Source: an uncultured Acinetobacter sp. (GTDB taxonomy: Bacteria > Cyanobacteriota > Vampirovibrionia > Gastranaerophilales > Gastranaerophilaceae). From it: a stretch of 9,262 nucleotides of DNA. Numbering within the stretch: position 1 is the stretch's first letter; every line of letters begins with the position of its first letter. The translations under genes and the position numbers were made by a program. Shown here piece after piece: positions 1 to 7,083 of the stretch. The DNA is taken from contig CAMORE010000082.1 in NCBI GenBank assembly GCA_946623365.1, positions 1-9,262 of the forward strand. Reading direction: 5' to 3'. The notes beneath the pieces are model-generated. The model made no database searches. It was not told the origin of the DNA and saw only the letters and a list, made by a program, of their open reading frames with translations.

Positions 1-12
1 GTATAGATTGGA

Positions 13-1986
13 TTATTTATTATACTCAACTATACCTTTTTCTTCTTGCGCTCTTTCAGCTTTCTTTCTGTTAGCATAATCAAGACCAATATTTAAGCTG
101 TCGGGATCTAAGTCAAAATCTATAATTAACGCTGCTACAATATGATTGCTTCTAATCATACCAAGGTAAAATTGTTTTAGTGCATCATTTTTGGCTTCAA
201 GAGCTCCTACGACAAAATCTTGTCCCTCTTTTGTTAAATTTTTATATTGTTTTACAACATCTGAAAATTTAAAGTTCTTTTTTGGATCTGATAATGCTTT
301 ATGAAGTTCATTTGCGCTCATTTTTGTAATAGATTTATCTGAACATAAAGGATTTGTAGCGGAAGAGATTTCTCTTGTTTTTTCTACAATTTCAAATTTT
401 GGTTCTTCATTAACATTGTTTAGAATTATTGCCTGCAGCTCTTTTTTCTTATTTAATGAATTTAAATAATCTATATAACTGGAGCTTTGTTCTATTCCTA
501 CTCCTGAGGAAGCAGTCCCGGCAGAGGAAGATGTTGTATTATTACCATAACAACCTGTCGACTCACCAAATTTATTATTTGTATACTTGTTAAGGGCATC
601 ATAGATTTCTTCTTTTGAAAGACCATCAAAAAAATCAGGATTGTTCTGAATAATATTATCAATAGCTTCTTTAGTTTTTATGTGGTAAAAATCATTGCTG
701 ATACCGTATTCGGATAGGCTTGTATTTATCTCATTTTGGAAGTTTTGTATCTGATCTTCGGTAGTATTAAATCTTTTATTATTGATTGCAGCAAGATTTA
801 TTTGCACCAATTTGTCAATAACATCATTTAATTTGTTATAAACATTTATTTGTGCTTCATCTGTAAGTTTTAAATCTTCAATAGTCGGAGTTTTTACATT
901 CTCAGGTTTTGTCTCAGATATATTATGCTCTTTAAGGTAATTTTGGATTTTTGTATTAATTTGATTAAGAATAATCTTTTCATCTTCTGTTAAATTTTTC
1001 CCGAATTGTTCAATAAATGCCTTTGCTGATTGTGTTAATTCAGGAATATTTGAAAAAGATTGAACTTTGGTAATAACTTGATTTAAGTCTTCATCGCTAA
1101 GATTTAACTCTTTACCTTCTTTTTTAATCCAATTAATTAAGATATCCATAAAATCAGAATCGTTTTCATTGTTCATTCTGCTCAAAGAAATATCTAAAGA
1201 CTGTTTTAATGCATCTGTTCCAAACTCTTCTCTTACTACTTGAAGCAATATTTTTGCGTCCTCAAATGGAGTATTGGCAAACACTTCTTTAAATATTTGT
1301 GTTTGTTTTTTTAAAGTATCAGCATCGGCATCTTTAAATTTTTGGACAGCTTGTTTTACTAAATTTCTTACACATTCTTTAAGTACATCATGCGGAACCT
1401 CTTTTAAGTTATCATATAAATTTAGTTTTCCAGGGTTCTTAGCTTTTAGTATTCCTAAAAATGTTGCACTTTTAATATTTTTTTTGCCTTGAGCTGCGGC
1501 TTTTGTTCGTTCCTTGAATGCAAGATTTCTTTTATCAAATTTTTCAGATAATTCTTGTAATGAAAAACCTAATTTGATTAATTCATGACATTGTTCTCCT
1601 AAAGATTTAAAAATATCTTTTTCTGATACGTTTGTTTTTTTTATAATGCTCTTAACATTTTGAATGTATGATGTGATTTCTTCTAATATATTTTGAATAG
1701 TTCCTGTGAATTCTTCTGCTGAAAAAGAGTATATTTTTGATTCAGAAATTCCAAGGTATTTATTAATCCATTCAAATAATTCATTCTCACTTATATTAAG
1801 GTCTTTTGCTAAACCTATGATTCCTTCATGAATAAATTCTGCATCTTTATTTCTAGAAGCTGCAACAGTTGTTGTATCCGGATCTTTTTTATTAAAAACA
1901 GAATCAACCTGCACTTCGGTATTCGCTGCCGCTGATGTTGGTTTTTGTTGTTCGGTTTTTGCTAATCTTATTACATCGACTGCCAT
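13..1986 (-). CDS. Large helical protein of unknown function (657 aa)
   Basis: I do not recognise this protein. It starts with ATG at 1986, 7 nt after a GAGG ribosome binding site (1997-1994), and ends at TAA 15-13. It has no signal peptide and no membrane segment, so it is probably cytoplasmic or exported by a route not visible here. Residues 1-40 look disordered (rich in T, A, Q, K). About 45-465 is charged and helix-rich. A Ser/Gly/Thr-rich linker follows at about 475-505 (containing CYGN, TTSSSAG, SSGVG), then a helical C-terminal part. A short helix-capping pattern recurs along the chain: LNISENEL, TNVSEKDI, LNLSDEDL, GLSKEEI, KMSANEL. This suggests degenerate alpha-helical repeats. It lies 87 nt downstream of the CheR-like gene, with an inverted repeat between, so it may be a separate unit. 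Likely lineage-specific; a scaffold or secreted effector role is only a guess. Confidence 0.8.
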   Translation of the reverse strand: MAVDVIRLAKTEQQKPTSAAANTEVQVDSVFNKKDPDTTTVAASRNKDAEFIHEGIIGLAKDLNISENELFEWINKYLGISESKIYSFSAEEFTGTIQNILEEITSYIQNVKSIIKKTNVSEKDIFKSLGEQCHELIKLGFSLQELSEKFDKRNLAFKERTKAAAQGKKNIKSATFLGILKAKNPGKLNLYDNLKEVPHDVLKECVRNLVKQAVQKFKDADADTLKKQTQIFKEVFANTPFEDAKILLQVVREEFGTDALKQSLDISLSRMNNENDSDFMDILINWIKKEGKELNLSDEDLNQVITKVQSFSNIPELTQSAKAFIEQFGKNLTEDEKIILNQINTKIQNYLKEHNISETKPENVKTPTIEDLKLTDEAQINVYNKLNDVIDKLVQINLAAINNKRFNTTEDQIQNFQNEINTSLSEYGISNDFYHIKTKEAIDNIIQNNPDFFDGLSKEEIYDALNKYTNNKFGESTGCYGNNTTSSSAGTASSGVGIEQSSSYIDYLNSLNKKKELQAIILNNVNEEPKFEIVEKTREISSATNPLCSDKSITKMSANELHKALSDPKKNFKFSDVVKQYKNLTKEGQDFVVGALEAKNDALKQFYLGMIRSNHIVAALIIDFDLDPDSLNIGLDYANRKKAERAQEEKGIVEYNK

Positions 1987-2042
1987 CTTAACGCCTCATA
2001 TATTATATAAAGTACAAGCAGTATATTAAGATTTCATACTCT

Positions 2043-2065
2043 TAAATTTTTGTTACAAAAATTTA
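2043..2065. repeat. Perfect 10-bp inverted repeat between two minus-strand genes
   Basis: The arms TAAATTTTTG and CAAAAATTTA are exact reverse complements separated by TTA. The element begins 8 nt beyond the stop codon of the methyltransferase gene and lies 57 nt before the start of the 657-aa gene. The stem is almost all A-T and no T-run follows it on the minus strand, so it is not a classical intrinsic terminator. An operator or an mRNA 3'-end structure is possible. Confidence 0.6.
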
Positions 2066-2073
2066 CATTTGCA

Positions 2074-2883
2074 TTATTTTCTTTCAAATATGCAGAGTTC
2101 ATCATTAAAGGGTCTAAAAAAGCCGTTACGCAGAAGCTTGTCTCCAATATTCCTTACTTCGTTATCAAAATCTCCGATAATAAACAAACTGCCTGGTTTA
2201 AGATTCCTTCTTGCGTATTCTATTATATTATGTTGGTATTCATAATTTAGATACGGAAATACATTCCTGCACATAACAACAGAATTCCCGTAATCTTTCA
2301 ACTGTTTTAACTCGGTCAGTATGTCTGAACGCTTATATTTTATTGCATCTCTTATTTCCGGAATAACAGCATATGAATAAATATAATCTGTCTCTGATGT
2401 ATTATCTCCCTTAATCATCATTGAAACGGATTTGTCTTTTACATAGTTATATAAATTAAATCCCTGCTTCTCCGCTAAAACAAATTCAATACCAAGCAGA
2501 TTAATCTTTCCTGACATAGCCGCTCTTAAAATCTCTTGGTCAATGTCGCTTGCAAAGATATGAGAAAATTTCGATTTGTATTCATTAAATAATTTCATTT
2601 GTTTAAGTGTATCAAACAACGATATAGCATAAGTAATCGCTTCAGAAGAATCAGATGCGGCAAGTGAGTATGCATTTACAACCGGCACATCTTTAAAATG
2701 ATAAATAATAAATTTTGCAAGTTTAGCCCAATCTATATCCTCTCTGAAAACGTTTGTAGAAGTCCTTATCACCATTTGCCCAAAAGACTTGAAATCGGGA
2801 TTGTCTTTAGGAGTATAAATTCTTACGCTACTTTTAAAACCTGTTTGATTCTGATTAATAGTATTTACCGGCAATATCTTCAT
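2074..2883 (-). CDS. CheR-like SAM-dependent methyltransferase with altered SAM loop
   Basis: The 269-aa protein follows the order of a CheR-type O-methyltransferase. TSTNVFRED (41-49) matches the conserved TTNxTxFFRE region. AYSLAASDSSEA (71-82) sits where CheR has WSAGCSTGEEP. FASDIDQEIL (110-119) matches the ATDID segment, and VVMCRNVFPYL (202-212) matches the FCRNVLIYF segment. NLKPGSLFIIGD (227-238) matches the PGG strand. The SAM-binding loop has lost its glycines and the first acidic residue, so activity is uncertain. The helical N-terminal domain of classical CheR is mostly replaced by a short segment with GFKS and DFKSFGQ. No receptor, CheB or CheA gene is nearby, so chemotaxis is not implied. 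ATG at 2883 is preferred for its polar N-terminus. An in-frame TTG at 2928 would overlap the helicase stop and add a hydrophobic leader; neither has a clear Shine-Dalgarno. Probably co-transcribed with the helicase (37-nt gap). Confidence 0.72.
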   Translation of the reverse strand: MKILPVNTINQNQTGFKSSVRIYTPKDNPDFKSFGQMVIRTSTNVFREDIDWAKLAKFIIYHFKDVPVVNAYSLAASDSSEAITYAISLFDTLKQMKLFNEYKSKFSHIFASDIDQEILRAAMSGKINLLGIEFVLAEKQGFNLYNYVKDKSVSMMIKGDNTSETDYIYSYAVIPEIRDAIKYKRSDILTELKQLKDYGNSVVMCRNVFPYLNYEYQHNIIEYARRNLKPGSLFIIGDFDNEVRNIGDKLLRNGFFRPFNDELCIFERK

Positions 2884-2920
2884 ATTTATACTAAAAAACA
2901 AAAAAATAAAATTTGCTATA

Positions 2921-5215
2921 TTAATCAATATCTATAGGGCTTCTGTTTATTAAATCAATAGCTTCTCTTGCTGTAAACGCCAAAGCTTCCGGTATATTTG
3001 ATATCGTGCAGAATTGACGAAGAACATCAATAACACGTTTAAATGTTCTTACGATATCTCCTTCACCCATTTCTACTTCGTCTACTATAGAATCCCACTC
3101 CGCACCGTTTGTCCACATTTCTATTAAAGGTGAATAGAAACCGTTGATGTACATCGGATCTTCTACATCATAAGTTTTTTGTTTTTTATCCAAAGCTCGC
3201 TTAATATCTTTTATTTTATTAAGTCTTTTTCTGACATTTGGTGATAGCGGAAGTTGTGAAAACAAATCCGCTCTCATATCTTCAGTTGTAATTGCACAAA
3301 CTACAGATGCAAGTTCGGCAGGAGTCAAGCCTTCAAGAGCACCCGAAAAAATAATTAATGCAAGAAATAACTCATTTTCTGAACGCAGTTGAGAGATTAT
3401 AACACCTTGTTCATTAGGATAATCGTCTTTTAAGAAACCGTATTCCTCAAGTACTGCTCTATGAGATAGAAATCTGTTCCAGAAAATATCTTTTTGTTTT
3501 TCAATCTCTTTTATTAAATGTTTTTGTTTAGCTTCATACCTGTTTAAAACTTCTATTGATTTCATATGCTTTTTAAACAGTTTGCATGTATCACATTCGT
3601 AACCATGCATTTTATCGAGCATAATTTTATTTTGTCTTCCAAATTCCTTTGCTTCATCTGTCAGAGGTCTGTTTTTTTTCTTTTCCTGTTTTTGGATAGT
3701 TTTAAAAGTTCTTCTGTTTTGAACATATATTTCTCGAATCTTATTATAGTCTAATAAATCTTGATTGGATTTATTGCAATAACACCTGAATGCGTTACAC
3801 TCGTCAATTTTTTCTTGATTTTCCGCCTGCTGTTTAAGAAGAGGCTCAACTCTTGAATTGGAAGAAAAGTATCCGAAACTTTTTAGCACAAGTTCTTTTG
3901 CTTCTTCTAAAGTAAATCTCTGAAGTAAATTTAAAACCATTGAATAACTCGGAGAGAATTTACTTTCAAGAGGATTCGCATCACTCAAAACAAGTTCCGC
4001 AACTTCTTCCGGAGTTTGGAATGCAGTACCTACTATTGTTACGTATCCAATTTCATCCATTCCTCTTCTGCCTGCTCTGCCTGACATTTGCAAAAATTCA
4101 CTTGGCGTTAATGTTCTATGCCCTGTATCAGTTCTCTTACTAATAGAGCTTATAACAGTCGAACGGGCAGGCATGTTTATTCCTGCAGCCAGAGTTTCTG
4201 TCGCAAAAACAACTTTGATTAATCCTTTTTGGAATAATTTTTCAACCAGAACTTTCCACCCTGGCAGTAAACCGGCATGATGAGAAGCAACTCCTAATAA
4301 CAGGTACTCAATGTGTTTATTTTTATATAAATACGGGTTTTCAGCTATATAATCATCTATTATTTGCTGAATTTCAGCTTGTTCTTTTGGGGTTACCAAA
4401 CACAAGTCCGCACACTTTTCCATCTGTTCATCACATTTTTTGCGGGAAAAAGTAAAATATATTGCAGGCAGCATGTCTTTTTCATGTAAAACCCTTACAA
4501 CATCTTTTACTGTATTCCTTTTCGCAACAGGTTTACCCCTCCTGAATTGTTTTTTTTCGGGTTTAATCTTATTATTTAATGCACCGCTTGGAGTTAATAA
4601 AGGTAATATTGTATTTGGCTGAGAAGAGTCAAAATAATAGAACCTTAAAGGAACAGGACGAAAATCTGTATTAACAAGTTCTGTTCTTGAGTGAACCGTA
4701 TTTATCCAATCCGTTAATTTGTCCGCATTTGCTACTGTTGCAGAAAGAGCAATAATTTGAACATTTGTGGGACAATAAATAATGCTTTCTTCCCAAACAG
4801 TTCCTCTTTGCTCATCATTCATATAGTGAACTTCATCTAAAATTACATAGCGAACATCTTTCATATTGTCGGAAACCGAACCGAAATTTGTTCCGTAAAG
4901 CATATTTCTGAATACTTCCGTTGTCATAACAACAATCTGAGCATCCCGATTAAATGAAGTGTCACCTGTTAATAAACCTACTTTATCAGCACCGTATTGT
5001 TCTGAAAAATCACTGAATTTCTGGTTTGATAACGCCTTCAAAGGAGTTGTGTAAAAAACTCTTTTATTATCTCGCAAAGCGCAATGTATTGCGTGCTGAG
5101 CGATAACTGTTTTGCCTGCACCTGTCGGGGCACAAACAACTACGCTCTTTCCGTCACTAATATAATTACAAGCTTCTTTTTGAAAATCATCCAGCTCAAA
5201 AGGGAATTCGTACAT
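2921..5215 (-). CDS. Ski2-like DEVH-box RNA helicase, HelY-type
   Basis: ATP-dependent superfamily 2 helicase, expected to unwind structured RNA in the cytoplasm during processing or decay. All core motifs are present: DDFQKEA (9-15), Walker A APTGAGKT (29-36), TTPLKALSNQK (56-66), TGD (83-85), DEVH (127-130), SAT (158-160), YFTFSRKKCDE (253-263), SHHAGLLPGWK (311-321), ATETLAAGINMP (338-349) and QMSGRAGRRG (376-385). The C-terminal third (about 545-760) fits the DSHCT domain, including GALEGLTPAELASVV. YECDTCKLFKKH (539-550) corresponds in position to the PCHxC…H segment of actinobacterial HelY. With C473, C478 and C480 it could bind zinc. At 764 aa it is shorter than actinobacterial HelY or eukaryotic Mtr4. 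ATG at 5215 has AAGAGG 5 nt upstream. Family assignment is secure; the RNA substrate is unknown. It is followed closely by the CheR-like gene. Confidence 0.95.
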   Translation of the reverse strand: MYEFPFELDDFQKEACNYISDGKSVVVCAPTGAGKTVIAQHAIHCALRDNKRVFYTTPLKALSNQKFSDFSEQYGADKVGLLTGDTSFNRDAQIVVMTTEVFRNMLYGTNFGSVSDNMKDVRYVILDEVHYMNDEQRGTVWEESIIYCPTNVQIIALSATVANADKLTDWINTVHSRTELVNTDFRPVPLRFYYFDSSQPNTILPLLTPSGALNNKIKPEKKQFRRGKPVAKRNTVKDVVRVLHEKDMLPAIYFTFSRKKCDEQMEKCADLCLVTPKEQAEIQQIIDDYIAENPYLYKNKHIEYLLLGVASHHAGLLPGWKVLVEKLFQKGLIKVVFATETLAAGINMPARSTVISSISKRTDTGHRTLTPSEFLQMSGRAGRRGMDEIGYVTIVGTAFQTPEEVAELVLSDANPLESKFSPSYSMVLNLLQRFTLEEAKELVLKSFGYFSSNSRVEPLLKQQAENQEKIDECNAFRCYCNKSNQDLLDYNKIREIYVQNRRTFKTIQKQEKKKNRPLTDEAKEFGRQNKIMLDKMHGYECDTCKLFKKHMKSIEVLNRYEAKQKHLIKEIEKQKDIFWNRFLSHRAVLEEYGFLKDDYPNEQGVIISQLRSENELFLALIIFSGALEGLTPAELASVVCAITTEDMRADLFSQLPLSPNVRKRLNKIKDIKRALDKKQKTYDVEDPMYINGFYSPLIEMWTNGAEWDSIVDEVEMGEGDIVRTFKRVIDVLRQFCTISNIPEALAFTAREAIDLINRSPIDID

Positions 5216-5220
5216 TTAAA

Positions 5221-5265
5221 CCTCTTTCTTGAGCTATTATAGCATAATAATTTGTTTAATATAAA
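5221..5265 (-). promoter_or_regulatory. Promoter and RBS of the helicase gene
   Basis: On the minus strand, an extended -10 TGCTATAAT has its TATAAT at 5241-5236. A weak -35 TTTATA (5265-5260) lies 18 nt upstream. Transcription would begin near 5229, leaving a leader of about 14 nt that carries AAGAGG (5226-5221) before the ATG at 5215. The -10 sits inside a small palindrome (GCTAT-A-ATAGC, 5243-5233). The site lies immediately past the stop of the 510-aa gene, so the helicase need not depend on read-through. Confidence 0.5.
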
Positions 5266-5269
5266 CCTA

Positions 5270-6802
5270 TTAATCTGAGAAAGTTTTAAATGTCTTCTCA
5301 ACGTTATCTTTAATAACTTTCTTAACGGCATCCATTTCTGTTGCAAGTGCATTTTGCTCTGTATCTAACTGTTTTAACCTGAGTTCAAGCGTTCTGTCTT
5401 CTTTTTGGATAATAGATGTTTTAGCATTTATGTCCGCAATAGTTTTTTCATATTGAGCTTTTTGATATAAATACTGATTATGTGCATCATTGTATGCAGT
5501 TTCGTTTGTAACTTGTTCAACATTCAGACGATATGTTACACTGTCATTGTCAAATCTTACCGAAGTAAATCGACCCTTGCTATCTGTCTCCATAAGAGCT
5601 TTGTTACTTTCTTCTATTTTCTTAGAGATTACTGCTGCATTATAATAATTGAGATTTGATTGTGTATCAATAGTATTTCCTGCACGTGTTGAGGAATTGT
5701 AACTGCTTAATAAGTCGGATTTTGTTGTATAATAAGTTTTTCCGTTCAATTCAAATGTATATATACCATTTCCTGTGTATTCCAAATCACCTGCCGCATT
5801 GAAGCTTATATATTGATTTATTGCAGAATTCGGGCAATCTCTCAGAATTTGAGCAAGCTCTGCAACTTGGTCAATGCTGTCATTTTGAATAAGCTCATTT
5901 AATTCTTTAAGTCTGCTATTTCCTACGTAAGCCGGAGAATTATATGCCATTGAATAATCATTATTATCAACGGCTTTTGCTATTGTATTATCGGTGGTTG
6001 TATCACTTTCTACTGTGAAATAATACTTATCACCGGATTTATAATAGTATACATTACTAATTAATTGTCCGTCTTTATCTAGATACCCTTTTTCCTCTAA
6101 TGCTTTCTTTAAAGCTTCTTCTGCATCTACTTGACTCTGAGTAACCTTGTTATAATCAGTTGCCATGAAGAAATGCCATGTATTGCTGGATGAATCAAAC
6201 CAGCCATACACATTATCATTCAAAGGATAACCGTCCTGAATTGCAAGACCTTTTGCAGTTGCAAAATCACTTATCGCTGTTTTTAGCTGAGGATCTGAGT
6301 CAGCTTGAGCTTTAGACAGTTTGTCATAATTTCTGGATTGTTCTGCTCCGGCTACTTTATATTTAACATCAAGAGATACATTACCTGAAGCATCAACATT
6401 TCTTGTTATTGTAGTAGTAGCAGGATCAAAATGCATCTCATTCAATACATCACCCAGTTGAACTTGAGGGTCTCGCAGTTCTTTTTGAGAACCTGTTAGA
6501 ACATTTGCCATATAGTAATGTTTTACAATATAGTTATAATCACCCGCTTGATTTCCGAGTTGTTCCCAATGTTCAATTACGGAACCTTCTTCTGTTCCGT
6601 CTTCGTATGAGTATTGGAGTTCCGTATAATCTGTTTTATTAGGCGGCGTAGGCACCTCTAACCCGAGTAACCGGTTAAACAAATTTGCACTCTGATTAGC
6701 AAGAGCTGTTCTTGCTTGGTTTATCTGTTGACCTTCCCATTCCGTATTAGTCTTTCTTGCCGTAAGTGCTAAGTATCTTGCTTGTGATGCTGCCATTCCC
6801 AT
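5270..6802 (-). CDS. Structural-type protein with helical ends and beta-rich centre (510 aa)
   Basis: Function unknown. It begins MGMAASQARYLALTARK, and I recall related N-termini recurring in gut Melainabacteria proteins (memory, not a search). Residues 1-48 form an amphipathic helix rich in Ala, Gln and Asn, ending before a VPTPP turn. The centre (about 60-435) is Tyr/Asn/Ser/Thr-rich with likely beta hairpins such as YYYKSGDKYYFTVES and GIYTFELNGKTYYTT. The last 70 residues (about 440-510) are a heptad-like charged coil with LELRLKQLDTEQNALATE. Helical ends enclosing a variable middle recall flagellin and hook-type axial proteins, but no flagellar signature is visible and homology is not claimed. 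There is no signal peptide, no membrane span and one cysteine. The first ATG (6802) is chosen because AGGAG (6815-6811) lies 8 nt upstream; the ATG two codons later would be 14 nt away. Confidence 0.85.
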   Translation of the reverse strand: MGMAASQARYLALTARKTNTEWEGQQINQARTALANQSANLFNRLLGLEVPTPPNKTDYTELQYSYEDGTEEGSVIEHWEQLGNQAGDYNYIVKHYYMANVLTGSQKELRDPQVQLGDVLNEMHFDPATTTITRNVDASGNVSLDVKYKVAGAEQSRNYDKLSKAQADSDPQLKTAISDFATAKGLAIQDGYPLNDNVYGWFDSSSNTWHFFMATDYNKVTQSQVDAEEALKKALEEKGYLDKDGQLISNVYYYKSGDKYYFTVESDTTTDNTIAKAVDNNDYSMAYNSPAYVGNSRLKELNELIQNDSIDQVAELAQILRDCPNSAINQYISFNAAGDLEYTGNGIYTFELNGKTYYTTKSDLLSSYNSSTRAGNTIDTQSNLNYYNAAVISKKIEESNKALMETDSKGRFTSVRFDNDSVTYRLNVEQVTNETAYNDAHNQYLYQKAQYEKTIADINAKTSIIQKEDRTLELRLKQLDTEQNALATEMDAVKKVIKDNVEKTFKTFSD

Positions 6803-6833
6803 AGCGGAATCTCCTATATTCGTATTTTAATTT

Positions 6834-6862
6834 TGTATTAATGTTTATTTACATAAAGTCAA
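6834..6862 (-). promoter_or_regulatory. Possible promoter of the 510-aa gene
   Basis: A good -35 box TTGACT (6862-6857, minus strand) lies 17 nt before the weak -10 AATACA (6839-6834), or 16 nt before TAATAC. Transcription would start near 6827, giving a leader of about 25 nt that includes AGGAG at 6815-6811. The -35 is convincing but the -10 is poor, so the exact site is uncertain. Confidence 0.35.
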
Positions 6863-6956
6863 TATAGTAAACGACTTTTTTAAAAAGAAGCTTTAATAAA
6901 AAATACAAAAATACTACATTTGGTGTAATTATCGTAAATTTTTGAAGAAATTCCTT

Positions 6957-6988
6957 CACCCCCTGTGGAAGAAAGCTAGGGAGAGGTG
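6957..6988. repeat. GC-rich hairpin in AT-rich spacer, possible dispersed repeat
   Basis: CACC-CCCT (6957-6964) can pair with AGGG (6978-6981) and GGTG (6985-6988), leaving a 3-nt bulge (AGA) and a 13-nt loop. The segment stands out as the only G/C-rich patch in an otherwise AT-rich divergent spacer of 281 nt. It encodes nothing evident and is followed by no T-run. Short GC-rich hairpins of this kind are often REP- or MITE-like repeats, but that status needs copies elsewhere in the genome. Confidence 0.4.
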
Positions 6989-6995
6989 TTAAAGT

Positions 6996-7010
6996 CATTA
7001 ATACTTAATG
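6996..7010. repeat. Inverted repeat upstream of the lysC promoter
   Basis: CATTAA and TTAATG are exact reverse complements separated by TAC. The centre is about 63 nt upstream of the predicted lysC transcription start, a plausible place for a regulator site. A/T-rich palindromes arise easily by chance here, so function is unproven. Confidence 0.3.
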
Positions 7011-7030
7011 CTCACAAATTATTTAAAATA

Positions 7031-7059
7031 TTGATATAATTATTTATTCAATATATAAT
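7031..7059 (+). promoter_or_regulatory. Near-consensus promoter of lysC
   Basis: TTGATA (7031-7036), a spacer of exactly 17 nt, and a perfect TATAAT (7054-7059) form a strong vegetative sigma-70-type promoter. Transcription should start around 7065-7067. This leaves too little leader for an ATG at 7072 with a ribosome site, but fits the ATG at 7084, which has GGGA (7074-7077) 6 nt upstream. No riboswitch could fit in a leader this short, so lysine control at this promoter would have to be by protein or by enzyme feedback. Confidence 0.7.
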
Positions 7060-7083
7060 ATCAGATGGACAATGGGAATTGAT

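Noticed and set aside
1274..1492. 72-aa plus-strand open frame opposite the 657-aa gene
   Set aside because: Antisense shadow of a long coding frame, with unnatural composition and no ribosome site.
2020..2040. AGTAT…ATACT stem before the 657-aa gene
   Set aside because: Only five base pairs with an 11-nt loop; expected by chance in AT-rich DNA.
5140..5352. 70-aa minus-strand open frame overlapping the helicase and 510-aa genes
   Set aside because: It spans two well-supported genes in another frame and the helicase promoter, and has no family features.
6855..6878. AAAGTC…GACTTT hairpin followed by T's, terminator-like
   Set aside because: Six-bp A-T-rich stem with a 12-nt loop between divergent promoters; it also contains the likely -35 of the 510-aa gene.
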